Source: Streptomyces sp. SID12488
GTDB taxonomy: Bacteria; Actinomycetota; Actinomycetes; Streptomycetales; Streptomycetaceae
NCBI RefSeq assembly: GCF_010548275.1
Contig: NZ_JAAGLT010000004.1
Span: 186,001-250,000, forward strand
Direction: 5' to 3'
Length of the DNA stretch: 64,000 bases
Shown here: positions 33,408-42,129 of the stretch, one piece after another
Numbering within the stretch: the stretch's first letter is position 1
Layout: each line of letters starts with the position of its first letter
Program-made: the position numbers and the translations under genes
The notes under the pieces: model-generated
Told to the model about the DNA's origin: nothing
What the model saw: only the letters and a program-made list of their open reading frames with translations
Databases searched by the model: none

Positions 33408-34205
33408 GTGCGCGCCTCGCTCATCCAGATCGGTGTAGAAGAGGGCGAATCGGTCGAATCGCGCAGGCGGCGCGTGGCCTCCCTCGTACGGGACGAGGCC
33501 GGAGCCGATCTCGTCGTACTGCCCGAGCTGTGGACGACCGGGGCTTTCGCGTACGAACTGTTCGCCACCGAGGCCGAGGCGCTGGACGGTCCGACGTACG
33601 AGGCGATGGCGAAGGCGGCGAGCGACGCGGGCGTGTGGCTGCACGCCGGGTCGATCCCGGAACGGGACCCTGATGGTCCGCTGTACAACACCTCCCTCGT
33701 CTTCTCCCCCGCCGGTGACCTGGCCGCCGCCTACCGCAAGATCCACCGCTTCGGCTTCGACAAGGGCGAGGCCGTGCTGATGGGCGCGGGCACGGAACTG
33801 GTGACCGTCTCCCTCCCCGGGACCACGGTCGGCATCGCCACCTGCTACGACCTCCGTTTCCCCGAACTCTTCCGCGGCCTTGTCGACGCGGGTGCCGAGA
33901 CGATCGTCATCTCGGCGGGCTGGCCGGAGCGGCGGCGCGCCCACTGGACGCTGCTGGCTCAGGCGCGGGCGGTCGAGAACCAGGCGTACGTCCTCGCGTG
34001 TGGAACGGCCGGTACGCATGCGGGAGTTCCGCAGGCCGGGCACTCGATCGTGGTCGATCCGTGGGGTGAGGTGCTGGCGGAGGCGGGTGGGGGCGAGGAG
34101 GTTCTGCGGGTCGAGTTCGATCCCACGAAGGTGGGGGAGACCCGGGAACAGTTCCCGGCGCTGAAGGACAGGGTGCTGGGGGTGGCGGTTCCGCGCCGCC
34201 ACTGA
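33408..34205 (+). CDS. Carbon-nitrogen hydrolase (nitrilase superfamily)
   Basis: A 265-residue amidase with the Glu-Lys-Cys triad: Glu40 in VVLPELWTTG, Lys111 in YRKIHRFG and Cys146 in IATCYDLRFPELFR. The C-terminal GHSIVVDPWGEVLAEAG is typical. The closest known relatives are omega-amidase and deaminated-glutathione amidase groups, but the substrate is unproven. The start is uncertain: the GTG at 33408 gives the family length and begins at RASLIQIG, whereas upstream codons lack homology. Confidence 0.83.
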   Translation: MRASLIQIGVEEGESVESRRRRVASLVRDEAGADLVVLPELWTTGAFAYELFATEAEALDGPTYEAMAKAASDAGVWLHAGSIPERDPDGPLYNTSLVFSPAGDLAAAYRKIHRFGFDKGEAVLMGAGTELVTVSLPGTTVGIATCYDLRFPELFRGLVDAGAETIVISAGWPERRRAHWTLLAQARAVENQAYVLACGTAGTHAGVPQAGHSIVVDPWGEVLAEAGGGEEVLRVEFDPTKVGETREQFPALKDRVLGVAVPRRH

Positions 34206-34264
34206 TGCGACGCGGGGCCGAGGGTTTCTCGCCCCCGCCGCCCCTACCCGTCCCGATCCTGTCC

Positions 34265-34339
34265 CTGGGGGCTGCGCCCCCAGACCCCCGCTTCGGCCCT
34301 GAAGGGGCCTCGTCCTCAAACGCCGGACGGGCTGAAATG
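34265..34339. repeat. Interspersed Streptomyces intergenic repeat, copy B
   Basis: Copy B of the element at 32190-32266: CTGGGGGCTGCGCCCCCAGA at one end and ACGCCGGACGGGCTGAAATG at the other. It lies between the nitrilase and the LURP-one genes. A truncated relic ACGCCGGACGGGCTG is at 34416-34430. Confidence 0.8.
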
Positions 34340-34438
34340 CCGGGCCTGAGCTGAGATGACGGCGGGGGCGGGTGGGTGGGAAACAGGGCCCGGGGTGAAT
34401 GGGCCTTGCCTTTGGACGCCGGACGGGCTGGGTTCGCC

Positions 34439-34933
34439 TCAGTCCTCCGTTCGTTCCTTCTCCGCCAGGTGGATCACGCAGACCGCCACCGCGATCAGCA
34501 GCGCCGGATCCGCGTCGTCCCGTACGACATCGACCCCGTACGTCTCCCGGATGTGCAGCCAGCGGCGGGAGATCTGGGCGAGGAGTTCGCCGTCGTAGTC
34601 GACCGCGAACTCCCGGTCCAGGATCTTTCCGCTGACGTCCAGTTCCGTGCCGTCCACCAACGACACCCGGTAGTGGTTGCGCAGCAGTGACAGGCGTTTG
34701 CGTCTGATCGTCGCCAGCGGGTCGCCGTCCCGTTCGATCACCATCGTGTCCCGCAGGGCGAGCATCTTCTTGTGGATGTCGATCAGCACCCGCCCCTGCG
34801 TGTCCTTCAGCTCGAAGGTGTCCCGCAGCCGCATCGCCTTGCCGTCGACCAGGTACACCTTGTTGCCGTGCTGGTCCTCGATCCAGTAGTCGTCGCCGAA
34901 GCCGAGCAGCCGGTCGCGTACGAGGAATCTCAT
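34439..34933 (-). CDS. LURP-one-related (YxjI/scramblase-like) protein
   Basis: A 164-residue protein of the LOR/YxjI family, which has a Tubby/scramblase-like barrel. Conserved features are MRFLVRDRLLGFGDDYWIED, ALRDTMVIERDGDPLATIRR and HIRETYGVDVV near the end. The fold suggests phospholipid binding, but the function of bacterial members is not established. It starts at 34931-34933 and overlaps the AraC gene stop (ATGA), so it is co-expressed with the regulator. Confidence 0.83.
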   Translation of the reverse strand: MRFLVRDRLLGFGDDYWIEDQHGNKVYLVDGKAMRLRDTFELKDTQGRVLIDIHKKMLALRDTMVIERDGDPLATIRRKRLSLLRNHYRVSLVDGTELDVSGKILDREFAVDYDGELLAQISRRWLHIRETYGVDVVRDDADPALLIAVAVCVIHLAEKERTED

Positions 34934-35937
34934 GTACTCACCGCTTCCCCGCGAAGGGGTCCGAAACGCCGTCTGTAGGCCGATGGGCTGAGACCCGTCT
35001 CGCGGCGGAGCCGGGAGCGCAGGTTCGCCGCGGTGCCGAGGCCGCTGCGTGCCGCGACCACGTCGAGGCGTTCCTCCCCGCGTTCGATGAGCCGGCGGGC
35101 GAGGGTCACCCGCTCCGCGGTCAGCCAGGCCAGCGGTGTCGTGCCGAGCTGGGCCTGGAAGCGGCGGTGGAGCGTGGCGGGTGAGACCGACGCCCGGGCC
35201 GCCAGACCGGTCACCGTCAGCGGTTCGGGCAGCCGTTCCTGGGCCCAGGCAAGCAGCGGACCCAGCGACTCGTCCGGGACGGCGGGCACCGGCCGCTCCA
35301 CGAACTGGCGTTGCCCGCCGTCCCGGTGGGCGGCGAACACCAGGCGCCGGGAGACCGCGTTGGCGACCTCGGCGCCATGGTCCGTACGCCAGATGTGCAG
35401 CCCGAGATCGAGCGCGGCGGCACTGCCCGCGGCGGTCAGGATGTCGCCCTCGTCCGTGAACAGCACGTCGGGCTCCAGCAGGACCCGGGGGTGCAGCCGC
35501 CTGAAGGTGTCGGACCAGAGCCAGTGCGTTGTCGCCCGGCGGCCGTCGAGCAGCCCTGCCTCCGCGAGCGCGAAGCTTCCCGTGCACAGGCTCACGACAC
35601 GTGCCCCGCGCGTGTGGGTGCGCCGTACCGCGTCGAGTACGGCGTCGCCGCGCGGTACGACGTTGTCCGGGCGGCCCGGCACGACGAGGGTGTCGGCCTC
35701 GTCCACGGCGTCCAGACCGGCCATCCCGGTGAGGGTGAGGAAGCCGTGGTTCATCCGGACCTCGGAGGTCGGTGCGCACACCGTCACCTCGTACAGCGGC
35801 CCCGGCAGGCCGAGTTCGGGACGCGGAAGCCCGAACAGCTCGGTCGCGACACCGACCTCGAACGGGTTGGTGCCCTCGTCGACGATCACGGCGACGCGGT
35901 GAGGTCGTGGGCGAGGTTGAGAGGATCCTTGCGGCAT
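34930..35937 (-). CDS. AraC family regulator with DJ-1/PfpI N-terminal domain
   Basis: A 335-residue GlxA/FtrA-like regulator. Residues ~12-185 form a glutamine amidotransferase-like sensor (AVIVDEGTNPFEVGVATELF; nucleophile-elbow-like VVSLCTGSFALAEAGLLDGR with Cys). Residues ~225-330 hold the AraC HTH pair (LTVTGLAARASVSPATLHRR and GLSPSAYRRRFG). Such regulators sense small nitrogenous or formaldehyde-type molecules. Coupled downstream is the LURP-one gene; the divergent gene is the cupin, 52 bp away, a likely target. Confidence 0.87.
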   Translation of the reverse strand: MPQGSSQPRPRPHRVAVIVDEGTNPFEVGVATELFGLPRPELGLPGPLYEVTVCAPTSEVRMNHGFLTLTGMAGLDAVDEADTLVVPGRPDNVVPRGDAVLDAVRRTHTRGARVVSLCTGSFALAEAGLLDGRRATTHWLWSDTFRRLHPRVLLEPDVLFTDEGDILTAAGSAAALDLGLHIWRTDHGAEVANAVSRRLVFAAHRDGGQRQFVERPVPAVPDESLGPLLAWAQERLPEPLTVTGLAARASVSPATLHRRFQAQLGTTPLAWLTAERVTLARRLIERGEERLDVVAARSGLGTAANLRSRLRRETGLSPSAYRRRFGPLRGEAVST

Positions 35938-35989
35938 GCGCGATTTCTAGCACTCGTGGAGTGCTCGGGTCACGTCCGACGATGGGCTC

Positions 35990-36433
35990 ATGGCATCCAT
36001 CGGCAGGTCCAGCAGGTCGTCCACGACGACGTCCATCGAGGGGAGCGGCGAACCCGTCTCCCTCTCCGCCGCCCTGGCTTCCTTCAGCGCGGTGTGGAGC
36101 CCGCGCATCGTCACCACCGTCAACGACTACGACGTACGCGTCGCGAAGGTCGAGGGCGAGCACGTCTGGCATGTGCACGAGGGCACCGACGAGTTCTTCC
36201 TGGTCCTGGACGGTGAACTGCACATCGCCCTGCGGGAGCCGGCCGGTGAGCGCACGGTCGTGCTCCCGAAGGGCTCGGCCTTCACCGTCCCCCGCGGCAC
36301 GGAGCACAAGCCGTACGCCCCGGGCCGCACCGAGATCCTCGTCCTCGAACCCACCGGCACCCTCAGCGTGGGCGACCGGCACGACGACGTGCCCGGCCAT
36401 GTGGATGTCACGACGGGGCACGCCCTGTTGTAG
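35990..36433 (+). CDS. Small cupin-fold protein
   Basis: A 147-residue single-domain cupin. Cupin motif 1 is HVWHVHEGTDEFFLVLDGEL and motif 2 is FTVPRGTEHKPYAP; both His pairs and Glu for metal binding are present. The first ~25 residues are Ser/Thr-rich and may not be translated if a later start is used. It is divergent from the AraC-family gene. The enzymatic or binding role is unknown. Confidence 0.8.
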   Translation: MASIGRSSRSSTTTSIEGSGEPVSLSAALASFSAVWSPRIVTTVNDYDVRVAKVEGEHVWHVHEGTDEFFLVLDGELHIALREPAGERTVVLPKGSAFTVPRGTEHKPYAPGRTEILVLEPTGTLSVGDRHDDVPGHVDVTTGHALL

Positions 36434-36463
36434 GAACAGGAGCCACGGGACGACCGCTCTGGC

Positions 36464-36682
36464 TCAGCCCCGGTACCGGTCGTCGTCGATCACGGTCGTC
36501 GAGGGCGGTATCACTACCCGCCTGCGCCGGGCCACACTGCGGAAGGCCAGGGCACCGATCACTCCGACGATCATCAGGATGACGCCGACCAGGTCGAGGT
36601 TGACACCCTGCATCTCCCAGTCGGTGGCGAAGGTGAGGATGGCTCCCACGGCGATGAGGATGATGCATCCGCCGAGGCTCAT
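36464..36682 (-). CDS. Small two-helix membrane protein (DUF6458-like)
   Basis: A 72-residue membrane protein. Two hydrophobic helices (GGCIILIAVGAILTF and LVGVILMIVGVIGALAF) are joined by ATDWEMQGVNLDLV, followed by a basic RSVARRRRVV and a short polar tail ending DDDRYRG. It matches small DUF6458 proteins widespread in actinobacteria, of unknown function. GGGAGG lies nine bases before the ATG at 36680-36682. Confidence 0.8.
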   Translation of the reverse strand: MSLGGCIILIAVGAILTFATDWEMQGVNLDLVGVILMIVGVIGALAFRSVARRRRVVIPPSTTVIDDDRYRG

Positions 36683-36794
36683 GAGTGTTGCCTCCCTGTC
36701 GGGTCCGGTCGCGCCGGAGGTTCCGGTTGTTCCGGAGTTTCCGGGTGCCCGGACCTGGGACAGGTATGCGTGGTTGCCCAACTGCACTGCCCAA

Positions 36795-38129
36795 CTACCC
36801 TTCCAGGAACGCCACGAGCGCGTTGGCGAGCAGGTGCGGGTCGTCGGCGCCGCACAACTCCCGCGCACTGTGCATCGACAGGATCGGCACCCCGATGTCG
36901 ACCGTCTTGATGCCGTGCCTCGCGGCGGTGATCGGGCCGATCGTCGTGCCGCAGGGCATGGAGTTGTTGGACACGAAGTTCTGGAACGGGACGCCGGCCT
37001 TCTCGCAGGCCGCCGCCCAGACCGCGCGGCCCGAACCGTCCGTGGCGTAGCGGTTGTTGACGTTGACCTTGAGGATCGGGCCGCCGTTGACACGCGGGTG
37101 GTGCGTCGGGTCGTGCCGCTCCGCGTAGTTGGGGTGGACGGCGTGGCCCGTGTCGGAGGAGAGACAGACGGCGCCCGCGAACGCCCTCGCCCTGTCCTCG
37201 TACGACCCTCCGCGCGCGAACACCGAACGCTCCAGCACGCCGCCGAGCAGCGGGCCGTCCGCGCCCGTGTCGCTCTGCGAGCCGTTCTCCTCGTGGTCGA
37301 AGGCCGCGAGGACCGGGATGTACGGCAGCGTCCCGTCGCCGGTGGCGGCGCTCGCCGCCACGGACGCGAGAGCCGCCGTGGCGGCGTGCACGGACAGGAG
37401 GTTGTCCATGCGCGGGCCGGCGACGAGTTCGCGGTCGCGGCCCAGGTACGCGGGCGGTTCGATGGAGTGGACCATCAGGTCCCAGCCGGTGACCTCGCCC
37501 GCCGGGAGTCCGGACTCCTGTTCGAGGAAGGCGATCAGGTCGCCCTCGCGGACATCGTCCGACATGCCCCAGATCGGCTGCATATGACGCTGCTTGTCGA
37601 GCTTCAGCCCGTCGGTGTTCACGGCCCGGTCGAGGTGGATGGCGAGCTGGGGGACTCGCATGAGGGGCCGGTCGATGTTCACCAGGCGCGACGTGCCGTC
37701 CCGGAGAGCGAGGCGGCCCGCCAGACCGAGGTCGCGGTCGAGCCAGGAGTTGAGCAGCGGTCCGCCGTAGATCTCGACGGCGACCTGGCGCCAGCCGTGT
37801 CCACCGAGGTCCGGCACCGGCTTGACGCGCAGGTTGGGGGAGTCGGTGTGGGCGCCGACGATCCGGAAGGGGGTGTGCGGCGCGGCTCCCTCAGGGACGT
37901 ACCAGGCCACGATCGCGCCGCCGCGCAGCACGTACTTGCCGCCGCTCCCCGCCGCGGAGGCCGCCGATGTCTCCGCGTCCCAGGCGTCCGTCTCGGCGAC
38001 CTGACGGAAGCCGGCCTTCTCCAGCCGCTCGGCGGTGTTCGCCACGGCGTGGTACGGCGACGGACTCGCCGCCAGGAAGGACATCAAGTCGTCGGTGTGG
38101 CCGCGGTCGAAGCGGTGGGGTGCGCTCAT
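36795..38129 (-). CDS. apeB: M18 family aminopeptidase
   Basis: A 444-residue metallo-aminopeptidase (DNPEP/ApeB type) that trims acidic and neutral N-terminal residues in the cytoplasm. The binuclear zinc ligands include His in RIVGAHTDSPNLRVKP and Asp/His in CLSSDTGHAVHPNYAE; the catalytic Glu lies in FDHEENGSQSDTGADG. The end SMHSARELCGADD is typical. AAGGTG sits six bases before the ATG at 38127-38129, so I chose it over the GTG three codons upstream. Confidence 0.9.
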   Translation of the reverse strand: MSAPHRFDRGHTDDLMSFLAASPSPYHAVANTAERLEKAGFRQVAETDAWDAETSAASAAGSGGKYVLRGGAIVAWYVPEGAAPHTPFRIVGAHTDSPNLRVKPVPDLGGHGWRQVAVEIYGGPLLNSWLDRDLGLAGRLALRDGTSRLVNIDRPLMRVPQLAIHLDRAVNTDGLKLDKQRHMQPIWGMSDDVREGDLIAFLEQESGLPAGEVTGWDLMVHSIEPPAYLGRDRELVAGPRMDNLLSVHAATAALASVAASAATGDGTLPYIPVLAAFDHEENGSQSDTGADGPLLGGVLERSVFARGGSYEDRARAFAGAVCLSSDTGHAVHPNYAERHDPTHHPRVNGGPILKVNVNNRYATDGSGRAVWAAACEKAGVPFQNFVSNNSMPCGTTIGPITAARHGIKTVDIGVPILSMHSARELCGADDPHLLANALVAFLEG

Positions 38130-38276
38130 GGGGTTCACCTTAACGACGTAATAGCGCCCGCTCCCTGGGATGGTGAGCGGGCTCTCGTAACGGGGATGTG
38201 AAGGCCGGACAACTGGCCCGTGAGTCAGTTTCCGGACTGCGGACGGACCGTGGGGATGTGTCCTGGTTCAGCAGGA

Positions 38277-38317
38277 CGGCGGCCCGCCCCCGGAGTTGAT
38301 CCGGGTGCGGGCCGCCG
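38277..38317. terminator. Hairpin downstream of the acyl-CoA dehydrogenase gene
   Basis: CGGCGGCCCGCCCCCGG and CCGGGTGCGGGCCGCCG form a 17-bp stem with one mismatch around AGTTGAT. It lies 31 bases after the minus-strand gene ending at 38348. No U-run follows, as is common for Streptomyces terminators. Confidence 0.75.
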
Positions 38318-38347
38318 TGCCTGGCCTGTCGTAGGTGTCCGTCCGGC

Positions 38348-40174
38348 TCAGAAAGCCGCCTCGTCCAGCTCCATCAGGTCGAGGTCCACGCCCGCCGCGA
38401 GCTTGCGGGCGCCGGTGACGCCCGGGAGGACGCTCGCCGCGAAGAACTTCGCCGCCGCGATCTTGCCCGTGTAGAACGGGACGTCCTTCGCCGACGCCGT
38501 ACGAAGCTTCTCGGCGGCGACCGCGGCGCCCTTGAGGAGCAGGTAGCCGACGACGACGTCGCCCGAAGCCATCAGCAGGCGCGTGGTGTTGAGGCCCACC
38601 TTGTAGATGTTCTTGACGTCCTGCTCGGTCGCCGCGAGGTCCGTCAGCATCAGGCCGACGATCGCCTCCAGCTCGACGGCCGCCTTGGCGAGCTGCTCGC
38701 GCGCCACCGCCAGGTCCTCGCCGCCCGTGCCCGGCGCGAGGAACTTCTTGATGTCCTCGGCAAGGGAGTTGAGGGCCGCGCCCTGGTTGCGGACGATCTT
38801 CCGGAAGAAGAAGTCCTGGCCCTGGATCGCGGTCGTGCCCTCGTACAGGGTGTCGATCTTGGCGTCGCGGATGTACTGCTCGATCGGGTACTCCTGGAGG
38901 AACCCGGAGCCGCCGAAGGTCTGGAGCGACTGGGCGAGCTGCTCGTAGCCCTTCTCGGAGCCGTAGCCCTTCACGATCGGGAGCAGGAGGTCGTTCATGG
39001 CCTCCAGGGCGGCGGTGTCCTCGCCGGCCGCCTCCTTGACCTGGATGTCGTCCTGCACGGCCGCGGTGTGCAGCACCAGCGCGCGCATGCCCTCGGCGTA
39101 CGCCTTCTGCGTGATCAGCGAGCGGCGGACGTCCGGGTGGTGCGTGATGGTGACCTTGGGCGCCGTCTTGTCCATGAAGTTGGCGAGGTCCGGGCCCTGG
39201 ACGCGCTCCTTGGCGTACTCCAGGGCGTTGAGGTAGCCGGTCGACAGCGTCGAGATGGCCTTCGTGCCGACCATCATCCGGGCGAACTCGATGATCCGGA
39301 ACATCTGGCGGATGCCGTCGTGCTTGTCACCGATCAGCCAGCCCTTGGCCGGGTGCCGGTCGCCGAAGGTCATCTCGCAGGTGTTGGAGGCCTTGAGGCC
39401 CATCTTGTGCTCGACGTTCGTCGCGTACACGCCGTTGCGCTCGCCCAGCTCGCCGGTCTCGAAGTCGAAGAGGAACTTCGGTACGAGGAAGAGGGACAGG
39501 CCCTTGGTGCCGGGGCCGTGGCCCTCCGGCCGCGCGAGGACGTAGTGGAGGATGTTCTCCTCCATGTCGTGCTCACCGGAGGTGATGAACCGCTTCACGC
39601 CCTCGATGTGCCAGGAGCCGTCCTCCTGCTGAACCGCCTTGGTGCGGCCGGCGCCCACGTCCGAGCCGGCGTCCGGCTCGGTGAGGACCATCGTCGAGCC
39701 CCAGGTCCTGTCGACCGCGATCTGGGCGATCTTCTTCTGTACGTCGTTGCCCTCGTCGAAGAGGATGCCGGCGAACGCCGGGCCGGAGGCGTACATCCAC
39801 ACGGCCGGGTTCGAGCCGAGCAGCAGCTCCGCGTACGCCCAGATCAGGGAGCGGGGGGCGGTGGTGCCGCCGATCTCCTCGGGCAGGCCGAGACGCCAGT
39901 ACTCCGAGTCCATGAAGGCCTTGTAGCTCTTCTTGAAGGACGCCGGTACGGGCGCGGTGTTCGTCTCGGGGTCGAAGACCGGCGGGGTGCGGTCGCCGTC
40001 CGTGAAGGACTCCGCCAGCTCGTTCTCCGCGAGGCGCGTCATCTCCCCGAGGATGCTCCTGGCGGTGTCCGTGTCCATCTCCGCGAACGGACCGGTGCCG
40101 TACAGCTTGTCGCGCCCGAGGACCTCGAAGAGGTTGAACTCGATGTCGCGGAGATTCGACTTGTAGTGCCCCAT
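38348..40174 (-). CDS. Acyl-CoA dehydrogenase, FadE5-like
   Basis: A 608-residue acyl-CoA dehydrogenase. The N-terminus [20 protein letters not shown] is near that of mycobacterial FadE5, the long ~610-residue type. The domain signatures are [32 protein letters not shown] and [20 protein letters not shown], with the catalytic Glu of the C-terminal domain in [15 protein letters not shown]. It would introduce the trans-2 double bond in acyl-CoAs of fatty acid oxidation, using FAD. The chosen ATG (40172-40174) has GGAG eight bases upstream. Two TACC-type operators lie upstream. Confidence 0.9.
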   Translation of the reverse strand: MGHYKSNLRDIEFNLFEVLGRDKLYGTGPFAEMDTDTARSILGEMTRLAENELAESFTDGDRTPPVFDPETNTAPVPASFKKSYKAFMDSEYWRLGLPEEIGGTTAPRSLIWAYAELLLGSNPAVWMYASGPAFAGILFDEGNDVQKKIAQIAVDRTWGSTMVLTEPDAGSDVGAGRTKAVQQEDGSWHIEGVKRFITSGEHDMEENILHYVLARPEGHGPGTKGLSLFLVPKFLFDFETGELGERNGVYATNVEHKMGLKASNTCEMTFGDRHPAKGWLIGDKHDGIRQMFRIIEFARMMVGTKAISTLSTGYLNALEYAKERVQGPDLANFMDKTAPKVTITHHPDVRRSLITQKAYAEGMRALVLHTAAVQDDIQVKEAAGEDTAALEAMNDLLLPIVKGYGSEKGYEQLAQSLQTFGGSGFLQEYPIEQYIRDAKIDTLYEGTTAIQGQDFFFRKIVRNQGAALNSLAEDIKKFLAPGTGGEDLAVAREQLAKAAVELEAIVGLMLTDLAATEQDVKNIYKVGLNTTRLLMASGDVVVGYLLLKGAAVAAEKLRTASAKDVPFYTGKIAAAKFFAASVLPGVTGARKLAAGVDLDLMELDEAAF

Positions 40175-40228
40175 GGCGACTGCTCCGTAGAGAGATCGGC
40201 GAGGCACTGGCTCCTCGCGCCTAATTCA

Positions 40229-40240
40229 TACCGACTGGTA
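40229..40240. promoter_or_regulatory. TACC-type operator 1 upstream of the FadE5-like gene
   Basis: TACCGACTGGTA is an imperfect inverted repeat, 55 bases upstream of the start. With operator 2 it shares the outline TACC-nnC-n-GGTA, and the centres are 33 bp apart, about three helical turns. The pair is typical of TetR-type dimers bound cooperatively. Confidence 0.6.
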
Positions 40241-40261
40241 GCTACCTTGCCACGATGATGC

Positions 40262-40273
40262 TACCCGCCGGTA
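40262..40273. promoter_or_regulatory. TACC-type operator 2 upstream of the FadE5-like gene
   Basis: TACCCGCCGGTA is the second copy of the inverted repeat. The regulator is not in this window, or may be one of the unlinked TetR proteins of lipid metabolism. Confidence 0.6.
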
Positions 40274-40346
40274 ATAAGACGCAACCCCAACCGGTCACAT
40301 GTGATGCGTTACGCGCCCGAAGTCATGCGAACGGCCCGCGAATGGT

Positions 40347-41216
40347 CTAGACCGGAATGGTGAGGGTGGCCGTGTATCCCTTGTCCACGCTGCCTTCCAC
40401 GGTCGCCATCTGCTGGCCGTAGCCGTCGCTGAAGACCATGTCGGTCTTCAGGGAGAGCTGACCGAGGTTGTCCACGCTCCGGCTGTAGCCGTCCGTCGCG
40501 TACACCGTGTCGCAGACGTCCTTCGGGAACGCCAGCTGCGAGGTGTTCGTCACCGACGTGGCCGCGGTCGCGTCCTCCAGGCCGCCGTAGACCTCGAAGT
40601 GGATGTGCGGCCAGCGGCCCGGGTAGCAGCCCGGGAAGATACTCGTGAAGGTGACCTGCCCCTTGTCGTCCGTCTCCTGGACGCCCCGGAGGTAGTTCTC
40701 GTCGGTCACTCCCTCCGTATAGAGGGAGTAGTCGCCCGCGCGGTCGCACTGCCACAGGTAGACGGCGGCGCCCACCTTGGGGGTTCCGCAGCCGGAGGCC
40801 GCGTCGACGACGGTGAGCGTGACCGTGAGCGGCACGCCCTCGGCCCTGCCCCCCGCCGAGTTCCCGAAACTGGACCTGATGTCGCTGCGGACGACTCCGC
40901 TCTCCTTGAGCACGTTCACCCCGTTCGAACCGTCGCCCGGATAGGGGCCGGCGGTCTCCTCCGGGATGGTCGCGCACTCGGCGGACGAGGACGAGGACGA
41001 GGAGGCCGTGCCGCTGGACGAGGGGGCGGAGGAGGCGGAGGTGGACGTGGAGTCGTCGGCGGTACAGCCCACGAGCGGCACCAGGCCCGCGCCGGCCAGC
41101 AGGCGGATCATCCGGCGGCGGGCGAGGACGGGAAGGTCGTAGGAGAGGCCTCTGTCGTGCTCGTGGACCCCGTCGTCCGCGTGGTCTGCGTGGTCATGAT
41201 GCCCATGTCCGCTCAT
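40347..41216 (-). CDS. Intradiol ring-cleavage dioxygenase-like lipoprotein (Tat)
   Basis: A 289-residue exported protein of the intradiol dioxygenase family. The first 23 residues are His/Asp-rich (MSGHGHHDHADHADDG). A twin-arginine signal follows (ARRRMIRLLAGAGLVPLVGC) with a lipobox Cys51, then a Ser/Thr linker. In the catalytic region, ETAGPYPGDGSNGVNV, PGCYPGRWPHIHFEVY (Tyr, two His ligands) and an upstream Tyr in DYSLYTEGV form a non-haem Fe(III) site. It may cleave catechols at the cell surface. The operon and substrate are unknown. Confidence 0.83.
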   Translation of the reverse strand: MSGHGHHDHADHADDGVHEHDRGLSYDLPVLARRRMIRLLAGAGLVPLVGCTADDSTSTSASSAPSSSGTASSSSSSSAECATIPEETAGPYPGDGSNGVNVLKESGVVRSDIRSSFGNSAGGRAEGVPLTVTLTVVDAASGCGTPKVGAAVYLWQCDRAGDYSLYTEGVTDENYLRGVQETDDKGQVTFTSIFPGCYPGRWPHIHFEVYGGLEDATAATSVTNTSQLAFPKDVCDTVYATDGYSRSVDNLGQLSLKTDMVFSDGYGQQMATVEGSVDKGYTATLTIPV

Positions 41217-41423
41217 GGCCGTCTCCCTCTGCCTGTGCCCGCCGGGGACTGCGCGGGCTTTGCCGCTGCCTGATCGAAACTTTGTTGAAGTTGACAGTAT
41301 GAGCGCCCGCGGTGGCAAACAGGGCCGCGCCCATGGACTCCTCAGGGGGCGGGCCGGTCGCGCCGGCCGCGAGCAGGGGACCGGGCCGCCCCCACTCCGC
41401 CGCGGTCTCGGTACTCTTGCGCC

Positions 41424-41888
41424 ATGTACGGCTATGACCAGAACGCCGGAGCGCAGCAGCAGTACGCCCAGCCGCAGCAGCAGATGCCGGGCGGGTACGG
41501 GCAGCAGCAGCCGCTGTACCCCGAGCCGTCCCCGCCGTCCCTCGCGGACGCGGTGCGCGCCTTCACGACGGGCTCGCTCTCGGCCGAGGACTTCCAGCAG
41601 GTCTTCGCCACGTCGAAGGTGTACTGCCCGCGCGGCGACAACCCCGGGTTCCTGGCGCTGCACAACACCCAGCAGCCGGTGATCCCGATGTTCACCTCGC
41701 TGAAGGAACTGCGCCGCTACGCCGGCAAGGAGTCCAAGTACTTCGTGATCACCGGCGCCGAAGTCATCGACCTGCTGCCCACGGGCTACGGCTTCGTCGT
41801 GGACATGGAGGGCGAGCACCGCATGGTGTTCGACGCGAAGGCGGTCGAGCAGATGGTGGAGTTCGCGATGCGCAGGATGTACGGCTGA
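41424..41888 (+). CDS. SseB family protein
   Basis: A 154-residue protein with a Gln/Tyr/Gly/Pro-rich N-terminal ~35 residues and an SseB-type N-terminal domain after LADAVRAFTTGSLSAEDFQQ. The core continues with YFVITGAEVIDLLPTGYGFV and ends MRRMYG. SseB domains occur in Streptomyces with type VII secretion and signalling neighbours but the function is unproven. It is preceded by 207 bp without a gene. Confidence 0.75.
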   Translation: MYGYDQNAGAQQQYAQPQQQMPGGYGQQQPLYPEPSPPSLADAVRAFTTGSLSAEDFQQVFATSKVYCPRGDNPGFLALHNTQQPVIPMFTSLKELRRYAGKESKYFVITGAEVIDLLPTGYGFVVDMEGEHRMVFDAKAVEQMVEFAMRRMYG

Positions 41889-42129
41889 CAGCCGTTCCTC
41901 CCGTTTCCTCCGCTCCCCCTCCGGATACCGCCCGCCGGAAATCCCTTTCCCCGCGCCGAAATCGTTGTCTTCGCTGCCGGAAAACCCCTCCGTGATTGTC
42001 ACAGGCATGCCATAGGGTTCCTTTTGGCAGCCGCGCCCCACTGGCCACCGCTTCGGGCGGTCGCGTCTGGGTGTCGCGCGGCGCTCTCAGCTCCCGGTGA
42101 TCCGGGTTCCTTGTGGGGGGTTCATTACT

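Noticed and set aside
32190..34339. Repeat copies as insertion sequence ends
   Set aside because: No transposase or inverted terminal ends; elements are short and in the same orientation.
35772..38201. 809-codon plus-strand frame opposite AraC and M18 genes
   Set aside because: Low-complexity Arg/Gly/Ala composition, no domains, covers strongly supported minus-strand genes.
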